6,167 nucleotides of DNA from Methanospirillum hungatei (GTDB lineage: Archaea; Halobacteriota; Methanomicrobia; Methanomicrobiales; Methanospirillaceae). A program made the position numbers and the translations under genes. Within the stretch, counting starts at the first letter, position 1. Every line of letters begins with the position of its first letter. This document shows positions 1 to 5,151 of this stretch, piece by piece. The stretch lies in NCBI GenBank assembly GCA_003251955.1, contig QKDV01000070.1, positions 1-6,167 of the forward strand. The letters are read 5' to 3'. The notes under the pieces were generated by a model. It was given only the letters and a program-made list of their open reading frames with translations, was not told the DNA's origin and searched no databases.

Positions 1-61
1 GGAGCCAGAGCACAGGTTTTGAAAGGAGGCTGACTGCGTCAGCAAATGGTCTACCTGACAT
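1..61 (-). CDS. Possible N-terminus of a membrane protein (partial, runs off left edge)
   Basis: On the minus strand an ATG at 61-59 lies two bases after the stop codon of the upstream pyruvate-kinase-domain gene and opens a frame that stays open for 20 codons to the window edge. The peptide begins MSGRPFADAVSLLSKPVLWL. An amphipathic start followed by a KPVLW segment resembles the N-termini of archaeal multi-pass membrane proteins, so a downstream cistron co-transcribed with the 64-654 gene is plausible. No good Shine-Dalgarno is visible before the ATG, and coupling to the preceding stop would have to suffice. Only 61 bases are visible, so no function can be given. A perfect 6-bp inverted repeat (29-43) lies inside it and could instead be a terminator hairpin if this frame is not coding. 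Confidence 0.4.
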   Translation of the reverse strand, partial: MSGRPFADAVSLLSKPVLWL

Positions 62-63
62 AT

Positions 64-654
64 TTAACGGTCCCGTGGCATGGCAACGATCTCCCTGACC
101 TGGAGGTCAAAGAACCGGTTGGTATGTGACGGTCTGATCACACAGACGGTGTCTACGCCGCTGGCTGTTCCACCTAGTGCAATCACCTCATCCGTGATGG
201 GGATAGTTCCCTGATCAGCTGCGATCAGCGTGCATTCAACCGCTACCTTGAGCCCCACTGCGATCACCCGTCTGAACGCCTCGGCCACCGCCTCGCTCCG
301 GGACCCCCCTCCTACTTTTGGTGAGGATGAGAACGCGCGTTCGAGGCCTGAAAGGACGTGCGTCCCTGTGATGATCTTCACCCCTTCCTGCCTGAGTCCT
401 TCTGCAACCTTTGCGTCAAACTCCCAGACTCCCGGGCTTGAGAACCCTACTGCATGGGTAACGATGATCAGGGAAATTCCGGTTCCACGAAGAGTCTCTG
501 CTGCTATTTTTGCAGTTTCACCGCTTGAACTTGGAACTATCAGATGTTTTATTCCGAGTTCTGTTGCCCGCTCAGATGCTATCTGAAGGGCATCCCGGGT
601 GTTCCCGCTACCTGGCTTGTCAAAATACCAGATCTTTTTGGTAGAGTACCCCAT
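64..654 (-). CDS. Pyruvate kinase alpha/beta (C-terminal) domain-containing protein
   Basis: This 196-residue protein corresponds to the C-terminal alpha/beta domain of pyruvate kinase without the catalytic TIM barrel. Archaea carry this stand-alone form (I recall an Archaeoglobus fulgidus homologue with a solved structure). Visible motifs are KPGSGNT at 13-19, SSSGETA at 42-48, which matches the TxSGxTA turn of the pyruvate kinase C-domain, and HAVGFSSPG at 67-75. Lacking the barrel and its metal and substrate residues, it cannot be a pyruvate kinase. A small-molecule-binding or regulatory role is inference only. The protein has no signal peptide or membrane segment and should be cytosolic. 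The ATG at 654-652 has no Shine-Dalgarno but has CTTAAA at -29 to -24 (678-683), which fits leaderless transcription. It diverges from ychF across 38 bases. Confidence 0.85.
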   Translation of the reverse strand: MGYSTKKIWYFDKPGSGNTRDALQIASERATELGIKHLIVPSSSGETAKIAAETLRGTGISLIIVTHAVGFSSPGVWEFDAKVAEGLRQEGVKIITGTHVLSGLERAFSSSPKVGGGSRSEAVAEAFRRVIAVGLKVAVECTLIAADQGTIPITDEVIALGGTASGVDTVCVIRPSHTNRFFDLQVREIVAMPRDR

Positions 655-692
655 ACATATCGGTTAGACCGCATAGGTTTAAGGTACGAGCT
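655..692. promoter_or_regulatory. Compact divergent promoter region (pyruvate-kinase-domain gene / ychF)
   Basis: Only 38 bases separate the two divergent start codons. For the minus gene, CTTAAA (plus positions 678-683) sits at -29 to -24, suitable for a leaderless transcript. For ychF the only candidate is CATATC at 656-661, at -37 to -32, which is weak and would imply a short leader. Neither gene has a convincing Shine-Dalgarno. The two promoters must interleave, so initiation complexes would probably compete. The assignment rests on spacing and base composition only. Confidence 0.45.
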
Positions 693-1862
693 ATGATCAC
701 CCTTGCACTCGCAGGCAAACCAAACTGCGGAAAATCAACCCTGTACCGGGCGGCTACCCTTGCGCCGGCAGAAATTGCAAATTATCCCTTCACCACCATC
801 GATGCAAACCGGGGTGTCGCATATGTGCGTGTACCCTGTCCCTGTACTACCCTTGAGCACCGATGTGGGGTATGTGTTGATGGAATTCGGTATGTTCCTG
901 TCCACCTGATTGATGTGGCAGGACTGGTCCCTGAAGCCTATACCGGTAAGGGACTTGGCAACCAGTTCCTCGATCATCTCAGACAGGCTGATGCCATCAT
1001 CAACGTGATCGATGCAAGTGGTGCAACCGACATCGAGGGCGCCCCTGATGATATTGGTTCACATGATCCACTTGAAGAGATCCCGATGCTTGAGAACGAG
1101 ATGACGATGTGGCTGTATGGAATCATCGAGAAGCACTGGTCAAAGATGCAGAGGCAAGCCCAGGTAAAAAACTTCAATATGTATGCAGGACTTGCGGAAC
1201 TGCTCGCCGGGCTCTCCATCAGGGAAGAGCATGTGATTGATGCAGAGCGTGAGTCTGGTATCAACTTCAGATCTGCACAATCCGAGGACCTGAAAAAGTT
1301 TGCCAGGATTCTTCTGAAGTATTCCAAACCAATGATCCAGGCAGGTAACAAGGCGGATCAGGCGCCCACAGAACTTGTAGACAAGGTGAAGGCTGCAGGA
1401 ATCAGCCTAATATCAGGAGCAGCTGAGCTTGCACTTCGTTCAGCTGCCGAACATAACCTGATTATCTATCATCCTGGTGATGTAACCTTCACAATTCCTG
1501 ATGGTGTGAAGCTTAATGCTGCACAGCAGACTGGACTTGAAAAGATTCGTGGTTTCATGGAGATGTATGGTGGTACCGGAGTTCAACAGATGATCAACAA
1601 GGCTGTCTTTGGTCTCCTTGATCAGATCGTGGTATACCCTGTTGAGGATGAGACCCACCTCACCGATGCTAAAGGTAGGGTGCTTCCTGATGCATTCCTG
1701 ATGAAGAACGGCTCAACTCCTCACGATCTCGCGTTTCAGGTTCATACTGATATTGGGAAGGGCTTTTTGTATGCCATCGATGCCAAGACAAAGATGAGGA
1801 TCAAAGAGACAACAGTACTCAAGGATGGGGATATTATCAAGATCGTGAGTACGGCAAAGTAA
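693..1862 (+). CDS. ychF: Archaeal YchF/Obg-family GTPase (annotated elsewhere as redox-regulated ATPase YchF)
   Basis: This 389-residue translation-associated P-loop NTPase of the Obg/YchF group (COG0012) is expected to act in the cytosol at the ribosome. The G1 loop is GKPNCGKST (8-16), G2 is in NYPFTT (30-35), and G3 is DVAGL (74-78), with a hydrophobic residue where classical GTPases have the catalytic Gln, as in HAS-GTPases. G4 is NKAD (219-222), the GTP-type motif. Bacterial and eukaryotic YchF carry NxxE and prefer ATP, so the ATPase label may be wrong here. A helical insertion follows (about 125-200), and the C-terminus (about 312-389) is a TGS domain. Cysteines 49, 51, 58 and 61 form a CxC-x6-CxxC cluster that could bind zinc, and I recall similar cysteines in methanogen homologues. 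The length fits the archaeal form. The gene is probably transcribed alone, since the next gene 45 bases downstream has its own TATA box. Confidence 0.92.
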   Translation: MITLALAGKPNCGKSTLYRAATLAPAEIANYPFTTIDANRGVAYVRVPCPCTTLEHRCGVCVDGIRYVPVHLIDVAGLVPEAYTGKGLGNQFLDHLRQADAIINVIDASGATDIEGAPDDIGSHDPLEEIPMLENEMTMWLYGIIEKHWSKMQRQAQVKNFNMYAGLAELLAGLSIREEHVIDAERESGINFRSAQSEDLKKFARILLKYSKPMIQAGNKADQAPTELVDKVKAAGISLISGAAELALRSAAEHNLIIYHPGDVTFTIPDGVKLNAAQQTGLEKIRGFMEMYGGTGVQQMINKAVFGLLDQIVVYPVEDETHLTDAKGRVLPDAFLMKNGSTPHDLAFQVHTDIGKGFLYAIDAKTKMRIKETTVLKDGDIIKIVSTAK

Positions 1863-1876
1863 CCCTTCGCCACATT

Positions 1877-1882
1877 TTTATA
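1877..1882 (+). promoter_or_regulatory. TATA box of the 1908 gene
   Basis: TTTATA lies at -31 to -26 from the ATG at 1908, within the T-rich stretch 1875-1883. The spacing matches an archaeal TATA box driving a leaderless mRNA. The preceding T run may also help to end ychF transcription. Confidence 0.65.
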
Positions 1883-1907
1883 CTTTCCATAAGATAAATC
1901 CTCAAAC

Positions 1908-2228
1908 ATGGGAGGTGAGATCTTTCAGGCCCAGGTTCTCAGGAACTTCTTTGATACTATTACAGGAACTGATCGAAATCTCACCCGCATCTATATGTGT
2001 GTTATCAGCCTGGCCCGGCTCAGGGGAGAGGATCCTGATACCATCAGTCGTCTTGCTGAGCAGATGAAGCAGAGCAAGATTAAGAAGGAACTCTCGATTG
2101 ATGTGCTCGATTACATGTGTGCCGTTGCATCAGAACTTGAGATATCAGCCGTTAAAACGGCTTTTGGTGTTAAGGATCTGAATGAAGTGGTGCAGGACTT
2201 TGATGGTATCAGCCTTGATACTCTCTGA
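1908..2228 (+). CDS. Conserved-looking small helical protein of unknown function
   Basis: I do not recognise this 106-residue protein. It is predicted by eye to be nearly all alpha-helical, soluble, acidic at the ends and basic in the middle (KQSKIKK at about 53-59), with no signal peptide, membrane segment or metal-binding cluster. A GEDPD turn near 40-44 separates two helical halves. The C-terminal half has a helix-turn-helix-like rhythm, but no DNA-binding family can be named. The start is supported by TTTATA at -31 to -26 and no useful upstream Shine-Dalgarno. Oddly, GGAGGTGA, a full anti-Shine-Dalgarno match, occurs inside the gene directly after the ATG. The gene sits between ychF and the nucleotidyltransferase, each with its own promoter signal, so context gives no clear role. 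A T6 run (2230-2235) just after the stop may end transcription. Confidence 0.75.
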   Translation: MGGEIFQAQVLRNFFDTITGTDRNLTRIYMCVISLARLRGEDPDTISRLAEQMKQSKIKKELSIDVLDYMCAVASELEISAVKTAFGVKDLNEVVQDFDGISLDTL

Positions 2229-2229
2229 C

Positions 2230-2235
2230 TTTTTT
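2230..2235 (+). terminator. Oligo-T termination tract after the 1908-2228 gene
   Basis: Six consecutive T begin two bases after the TGA stop, and there is no hairpin. Archaeal RNA polymerase commonly terminates at such T tracts. The tract lies upstream of the TATA box of the next gene. Confidence 0.45.
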
Positions 2236-2246
2236 CTCCGAGTTCA

Positions 2247-2252
2247 TATATT
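2247..2252 (+). promoter_or_regulatory. TATA box of the nucleotidyltransferase gene
   Basis: TATATT lies at -32 to -27 from the ATG at 2279, within the AT-rich CATATATT. The spacing fits a leaderless or very short-leader archaeal transcript. A second AT patch, CATATAC at 2262-2268, is too close to the ATG to be the TATA box. Confidence 0.55.
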
Positions 2253-2278
2253 GGGGCAGGGCATATACTGATACAAGC

Positions 2279-3457
2279 ATGAAGGTCTGCATTATGTGCG
2301 GAGGAGAGGGGACACGGCTGCGTCCTCTCACCTTTGAACGCCCGAAGCCTTGTATTCCCATCGTCAATAAGCCATCCATTGAACATCTGGTATCCCACCT
2401 CTCAAACCTTGGATTCCATGATGTAATCATCACACTTGGGTACAAAGGTGATGCCATTGAGCAGTCGCTTGGTGATGGTGCTCTGCTTGGTGTCAACATT
2501 ACCTACGTGTATGAAGAGAGCAAACTCGGGACTGCAGGGAGTGTTCATAATGCCAGGCAGTATTTAGGTGACAAGCCTTTTCTGGTCGTTGGCGGGGATC
2601 ATGTTACCGATCTGAATCTCCTTGAGTTTTACCGTGAACACCTGAAGAGTGCAGCCCTCGTCACCATCGGGCTTATCAGCATCGATGAACCGTCAGAGTA
2701 CGGTATCGCAGAGATAGATGTTGAGAACCGCATCCGCAGATTCAGGGAAAAACCGGGACCCGGTGAGATATTTTCAAATCTGGCCTCGACGGGAATGTAC
2801 GTCTGCTCACCTGATATCTTTGAATACATTCCAGCGGGAGAGAAGTATGATTTTGCCAAGAACCTTTTCCCTCTCCTTATGGAAAAGAACGTTCCACTCA
2901 ATGGCTGGCTTGCAAGGGGAAACTGGTCTGATGTTGGGAATCCAGCCTCGCTCAGGCAGGCCGAGAAGTGGAAGCTACAGGAGATGAGGTATGCCAATAT
3001 CAGCGGGGATCTCGATGTGAAGAATGCCAACATACAGGGGCCTGTTGACTTCGGGAGTTCTATCTATCTTGGAAACAACAGCAGGATTATCGGGCCGGTG
3101 GTGATCGGTTCAGGAACCTCGATTGGAGACAATGTGCTCATAGGTCCGTACACTTCTATCGGCAAGAATTGTGTTATACGAAATAATGTACGGCTCCTCT
3201 CTTCCTCGATCTACAACCGGGTGGTGATCGGCCAGGGCACCTCGGTATCAGGAACGATTGTGGATAATGAGACCATGATCGGAGACGGATGCAGTGTGGA
3301 GCACGGATCAGTCATCGGTCCCAGGTGCGTTATCCGCAATCGGGTGACTGTTCATTCGAACACCCGTATATGGCCTGATGTTGTGATTGCAGACAGTACA
3401 ATTGTCAAAGAACATGTGCTCAACGATGATTATGATACCAGGTGCGAAGGTTCCTAA
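2279..3457 (+). CDS. Sugar-phosphate nucleotidyltransferase (NDP-sugar synthase) with C-terminal left-handed beta-helix
   Basis: This 392-residue cytosolic enzyme is predicted to make a nucleotide sugar from NTP and a sugar 1-phosphate, releasing pyrophosphate. The N-terminal Rossmann-like domain (about 1-235) has the signature GGEGTRLRPLTFERPKP (8-24), LGTAG (83-87), the metal-binding VGGD with D107, FREKP (155-159) and the second metal residue D218 in WSDVG. Residues about 240-385 are hexapeptide repeats of a left-handed beta-helix (runs such as IGPVVIGSGTSIGDNVLIGP). This two-domain layout matches mannose-1-phosphate guanylyltransferase-like and glucose-1-phosphate nucleotidyltransferases. 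I see no decisive evidence for an acetyltransferase function or for the particular sugar or nucleotide. The product could feed surface glycan or N-glycan synthesis (inference). The stop codon overlaps that of the convergent CBS gene, and a T6 run follows at 3462-3467. Confidence 0.88.
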   Translation: MKVCIMCGGEGTRLRPLTFERPKPCIPIVNKPSIEHLVSHLSNLGFHDVIITLGYKGDAIEQSLGDGALLGVNITYVYEESKLGTAGSVHNARQYLGDKPFLVVGGDHVTDLNLLEFYREHLKSAALVTIGLISIDEPSEYGIAEIDVENRIRRFREKPGPGEIFSNLASTGMYVCSPDIFEYIPAGEKYDFAKNLFPLLMEKNVPLNGWLARGNWSDVGNPASLRQAEKWKLQEMRYANISGDLDVKNANIQGPVDFGSSIYLGNNSRIIGPVVIGSGTSIGDNVLIGPYTSIGKNCVIRNNVRLLSSSIYNRVVIGQGTSVSGTIVDNETMIGDGCSVEHGSVIGPRCVIRNRVTVHSNTRIWPDVVIADSTIVKEHVLNDDYDTRCEGS

Positions 3458-4281
3458 TCTCTTTTTTCCTGTGTCTGTTCCTGTTCTCCCCCGACTACTA
3501 TTGCACCACCAAACCGATGTGTCCCTGCCACAAGCGGATGACGAGCATAGTCCATAATCTGGATATCATCCACAGTCCTGAGTTTCATTGTTCGTGCAGT
3601 CCGTTCAAGGCCCAATTCAAAATTTTCTGTGATTTCTATCAGGTAGGCCTCCAGAATCTTGATTCCAAGTTTCTTGGCAGCGACAGCACGGTGATGCCCG
3701 TCAACCAGAATATTCTGGTCGGGTTTCTTGATCACGATGACCGGTTCTGCGAGCCCTTTTTTAATCTCGTAGATCCTCCCTTCAAGTTCGTCCATGTATA
3801 TTCGTGACTGGGTGGGAAGGAGTGAACTGACCATGACCGGTCCTTTTGAGAGATGAGGTTTGATACCATGGAGCCTTTCGATGGTATCCATCAACTTGTA
3901 GACCTTGTCTGGAGAAACATGCTCTATCTGCGATCTGACTACATCGGTGTTTGAGATGATTCCGAGGAGTTCGTTCTTCTCGTTTACCACCGGCAGTTTC
4001 TGAATACCTGATCTGATTATCACCCGTGCGACATCACCAATTGCCATATCTGGATCTGCAACAATCAGGTGCTGGCTCATAATCTCCTTAACTGGAGTGT
4101 CAGGGTGGGCGAAAAGCAGGTCCCGGGCTGATATATACCCGATGACAACGTTTTTGTCTACGATTGGAAAGCCGTCATGCGACGTCACCCTGATGGCATT
4201 GATCACGTCACGCGCGGTCTGGTTCATATTGATGGTATCAACATCGGCGGTCATGTAGTCCCTGACCCGCTTCTTATCCAT
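3454..4281 (-). CDS. CBS-pair protein fused to a ParB/Srx-like domain (DGHHR motif)
   Basis: The 275-residue protein has two tandem CBS motifs. CBS1 is about 7-57, with GYISARD (48-54). CBS2 is about 65-116, with GIISNTD (107-113). Such pairs usually bind adenine nucleotides or S-adenosyl compounds through the S/T-x-x-D segment. A ParB/sulfiredoxin-like domain follows (about 148-220), with LLPTQ at 154-158 as the ParB-box entry and VDGHHRAVAAKKLG at 193-206, a phosphate-binding loop. The same DGHHR motif occurs in ParB-type CTPases and in the archaeal free-serine kinase SerK. The C-terminal tail (220-275) is unassigned. There is no DNA-binding helix-turn-helix of the ParB type, so partition is unlikely, and a ligand-controlled nucleotide- or phosphate-transfer enzyme is a reasonable inference. 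The ATG at 4281 lacks a clear TATA box at -26. The gene is convergent with and overlaps the nucleotidyltransferase gene by 4 bases. Confidence 0.85.
   Translation of the reverse strand: MDKKRVRDYMTADVDTINMNQTARDVINAIRVTSHDGFPIVDKNVVIGYISARDLLFAHPDTPVKEIMSQHLIVADPDMAIGDVARVIIRSGIQKLPVVNEKNELLGIISNTDVVRSQIEHVSPDKVYKLMDTIERLHGIKPHLSKGPVMVSSLLPTQSRIYMDELEGRIYEIKKGLAEPVIVIKKPDQNILVDGHHRAVAAKKLGIKILEAYLIEITENFELGLERTARTMKLRTVDDIQIMDYARHPLVAGTHRFGGAIVVGGEQEQTQEKRD
3462..3467 (+). terminator. Oligo-T tract ending the nucleotidyltransferase transcript
   Basis: Six T lie four bases beyond the stop codon and inside the 3' end of the convergent CBS gene, where the complementary strand encodes the EKR near its C-terminus. 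It is the only T tract at this junction and the likely intrinsic termination site, although no stem precedes it. Confidence 0.4.
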
Positions 4282-4295
4282 ATTACTGGTAATTC

Positions 4296-4319
4296 AGTCT
4301 TGTTAGACTTCAAGACTTC
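4296..4319. repeat. Inverted repeat with overlapping direct repeats upstream of the CBS-ParB gene
   Basis: AGTCTTG (4296-4302) and CAAGACT (4311-4317) are exact inverted copies separated by 8 bases. AGACTTC also occurs twice in direct orientation, at 4305-4311 and 4313-4319, with an 8-base period. Lying 15-38 bases upstream of the CBS gene start codon, it could be an operator or a leader-RNA hairpin. No known regulator can be assigned. Confidence 0.45.
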
Positions 4320-4408
4320 GGTTCTTACGGGTAAAGTTTGATCAATTTCTGATCCCTTTCATTTCCTGCGATCTTCCGGTTGATCAGGTCTGAAAAGGCG
4401 GTATTATG

Positions 4409-4414
4409 TTTATC
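4409..4414 (+). promoter_or_regulatory. TATA-like box of the FKBP-like gene
   Basis: TTTATC is at -30 to -25 from the ATG at 4439, the same spacing as the TATA boxes at 1877 and 2247. It lies inside the frame that would be added if the upstream in-frame ATG at 4406 were used, which argues for 4439 as the true start. Confidence 0.5.
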
Positions 4415-4438
4415 ATATTGCAGAGTGACATAATAAGG

Positions 4439-5146
4439 ATGAAAGGATTCCGGCATAAGTCCGTGGAAAAGAAGGAAGAAGTAAACTGGACAAAATATGT
4501 AGTTGTTGCTGCGTGTGTCCTGCTCGCTGTCTTCATGGTCTTCTCCATGCTTGGGATGTCCTGGCTCAATATCTTCAGCCAGGCAAAACCCGGCAACAGT
4601 GCGACAGTCGATTTTACCATTCGTGATGCACAGAGCCGTCCGATTGTAACCACCGCATCCAATATCTATCTCAATGCTCAGGAAGACGGTAATCTTGTTG
4701 TGATGAGCGATAAACTTCCAATGAGGGTAAACATCTCTGAAAACCGTGATCTGGTCCCAATCCAGGTGATGAACCCGTCAAACAACGGTGGTCTTATTGA
4801 CTTCGGGCTGTTTAGCCCTGAACTTGATGCAATATCATATGGCCTTGTGGGCATGAAGGTGGGAGACACCAAGACGGTGCAGATTCCCGGTGCATCTCAA
4901 CTGACCAGAACGATGTCAAAAGATCAGTTTGCAAATATCACCGGTGATTCCTATGCAAATGTCAAGGTCGGATCGCAGGTTCCGATCGCATTCAGTGAGA
5001 CTCCACAGATTGCAGTAGATAACGCGACCCCATCCACCTACCTGAGGACCTCGACAGTAACGGCAATCTCTGATGGGAATGTCACCATCAATTACGGATA
5101 TCCGACGATTGATATTACCTTAACCCAGCTTTCCACCTCATCATAA
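4439..5146 (+). CDS. Membrane-anchored FKBP-like (peptidyl-prolyl isomerase-type) protein
   Basis: From the ATG at 4439 the protein has 235 residues: a basic N-terminus (KGFRHKSVEKK), one transmembrane segment at about 20-43, and an extracytoplasmic domain. ATVDFTIRDAQSRPI (55-69) resembles the first strand of FKBP/SlyD proteins, and YGLVGMKVGDTKTVQIP (134-150) matches the hallmark LxGMKVGDKKTVxVP segment. The central part is divergent and the usual aromatic pocket is not clear, so isomerase activity is uncertain and a chaperone role is possible. Four N-x-S/T sequons (NIS at 98-100, then NIT, NAT, NVT) suit a surface-exposed domain. An in-frame ATG at 4406 would add 11 residues, but TTTATC at -30 to -25 favours 4439. 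The gene is convergent with the zinc-finger gene, 5 bases apart. Confidence 0.8.
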   Translation: MKGFRHKSVEKKEEVNWTKYVVVAACVLLAVFMVFSMLGMSWLNIFSQAKPGNSATVDFTIRDAQSRPIVTTASNIYLNAQEDGNLVVMSDKLPMRVNISENRDLVPIQVMNPSNNGGLIDFGLFSPELDAISYGLVGMKVGDTKTVQIPGASQLTRTMSKDQFANITGDSYANVKVGSQVPIAFSETPQIAVDNATPSTYLRTSTVTAISDGNVTINYGYPTIDITLTQLSTSS

Positions 5147-5151
5147 GGTGG

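Larger units (their letters stand above)
4282..4438. promoter_or_regulatory. Divergent intergenic region between the CBS-ParB gene and the FKBP-like gene
   Basis: At 157 bases this is the longest non-coding stretch in the window. It contains a perfect 7-bp inverted repeat and overlapping direct repeats next to the CBS gene (4296-4319), a TTGATCAA palindrome (4338-4345) and TTGATCA again at 4380-4386, and the TATA-like TTTATC at 4409-4414 for the rightward gene. No strong TATA box for the leftward gene is visible at the leaderless distance, so that transcript may have a leader. No RNA gene is evident. Confidence 0.5.

Noticed and set aside
29..43. Perfect 6-bp hairpin GCTGAC-TGC-GTCAGC as a terminator for the minus-strand gene
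   Set aside because: It is not followed by a T run on the minus strand and probably lies in the coding start of the next cistron. It is kept only as an alternative.
22..132. AAAGGAGG (22-29 with GAAAGGAGG context) followed by an ATG at 46 opening a 28-residue plus-strand frame
   Set aside because: The spacing of 16 bases is too long, the frame is short and it overlaps the pyruvate-kinase-domain gene. On the minus strand the same bases read as codons of the possible left-edge gene.
230..586. 118-codon plus-strand open frame
   Set aside because: It is antisense to the well-supported pyruvate-kinase-domain gene, its protein is low-complexity Ser/Pro/Ala, and it has no promoter or ribosome site.
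2629..3033. 134-codon minus-strand open frame
   Set aside because: It lies wholly inside the nucleotidyltransferase gene on the opposite strand and has no independent support.
3442..3807. 121-codon plus-strand open frame overlapping the end of the nucleotidyltransferase and the CBS gene
   Set aside because: It is antisense to the ParB-like domain, whose DGHHR motif shows that the minus strand is coding. The Cys/Phe-rich product is typical of a shadow frame.
3454..4281. CBS-ParB protein as a chromosome-partition ParB
   Set aside because: There is no helix-turn-helix domain, no ParA neighbour and no parS-like repeats. Only the ParB/Srx-type N-domain is present.
4338..4386. TTGATCAA palindrome and a nearby TTGATCA copy as an operator pair
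   Set aside because: TGATCA-type sites are frequent across the whole window, so two copies here carry little weight.
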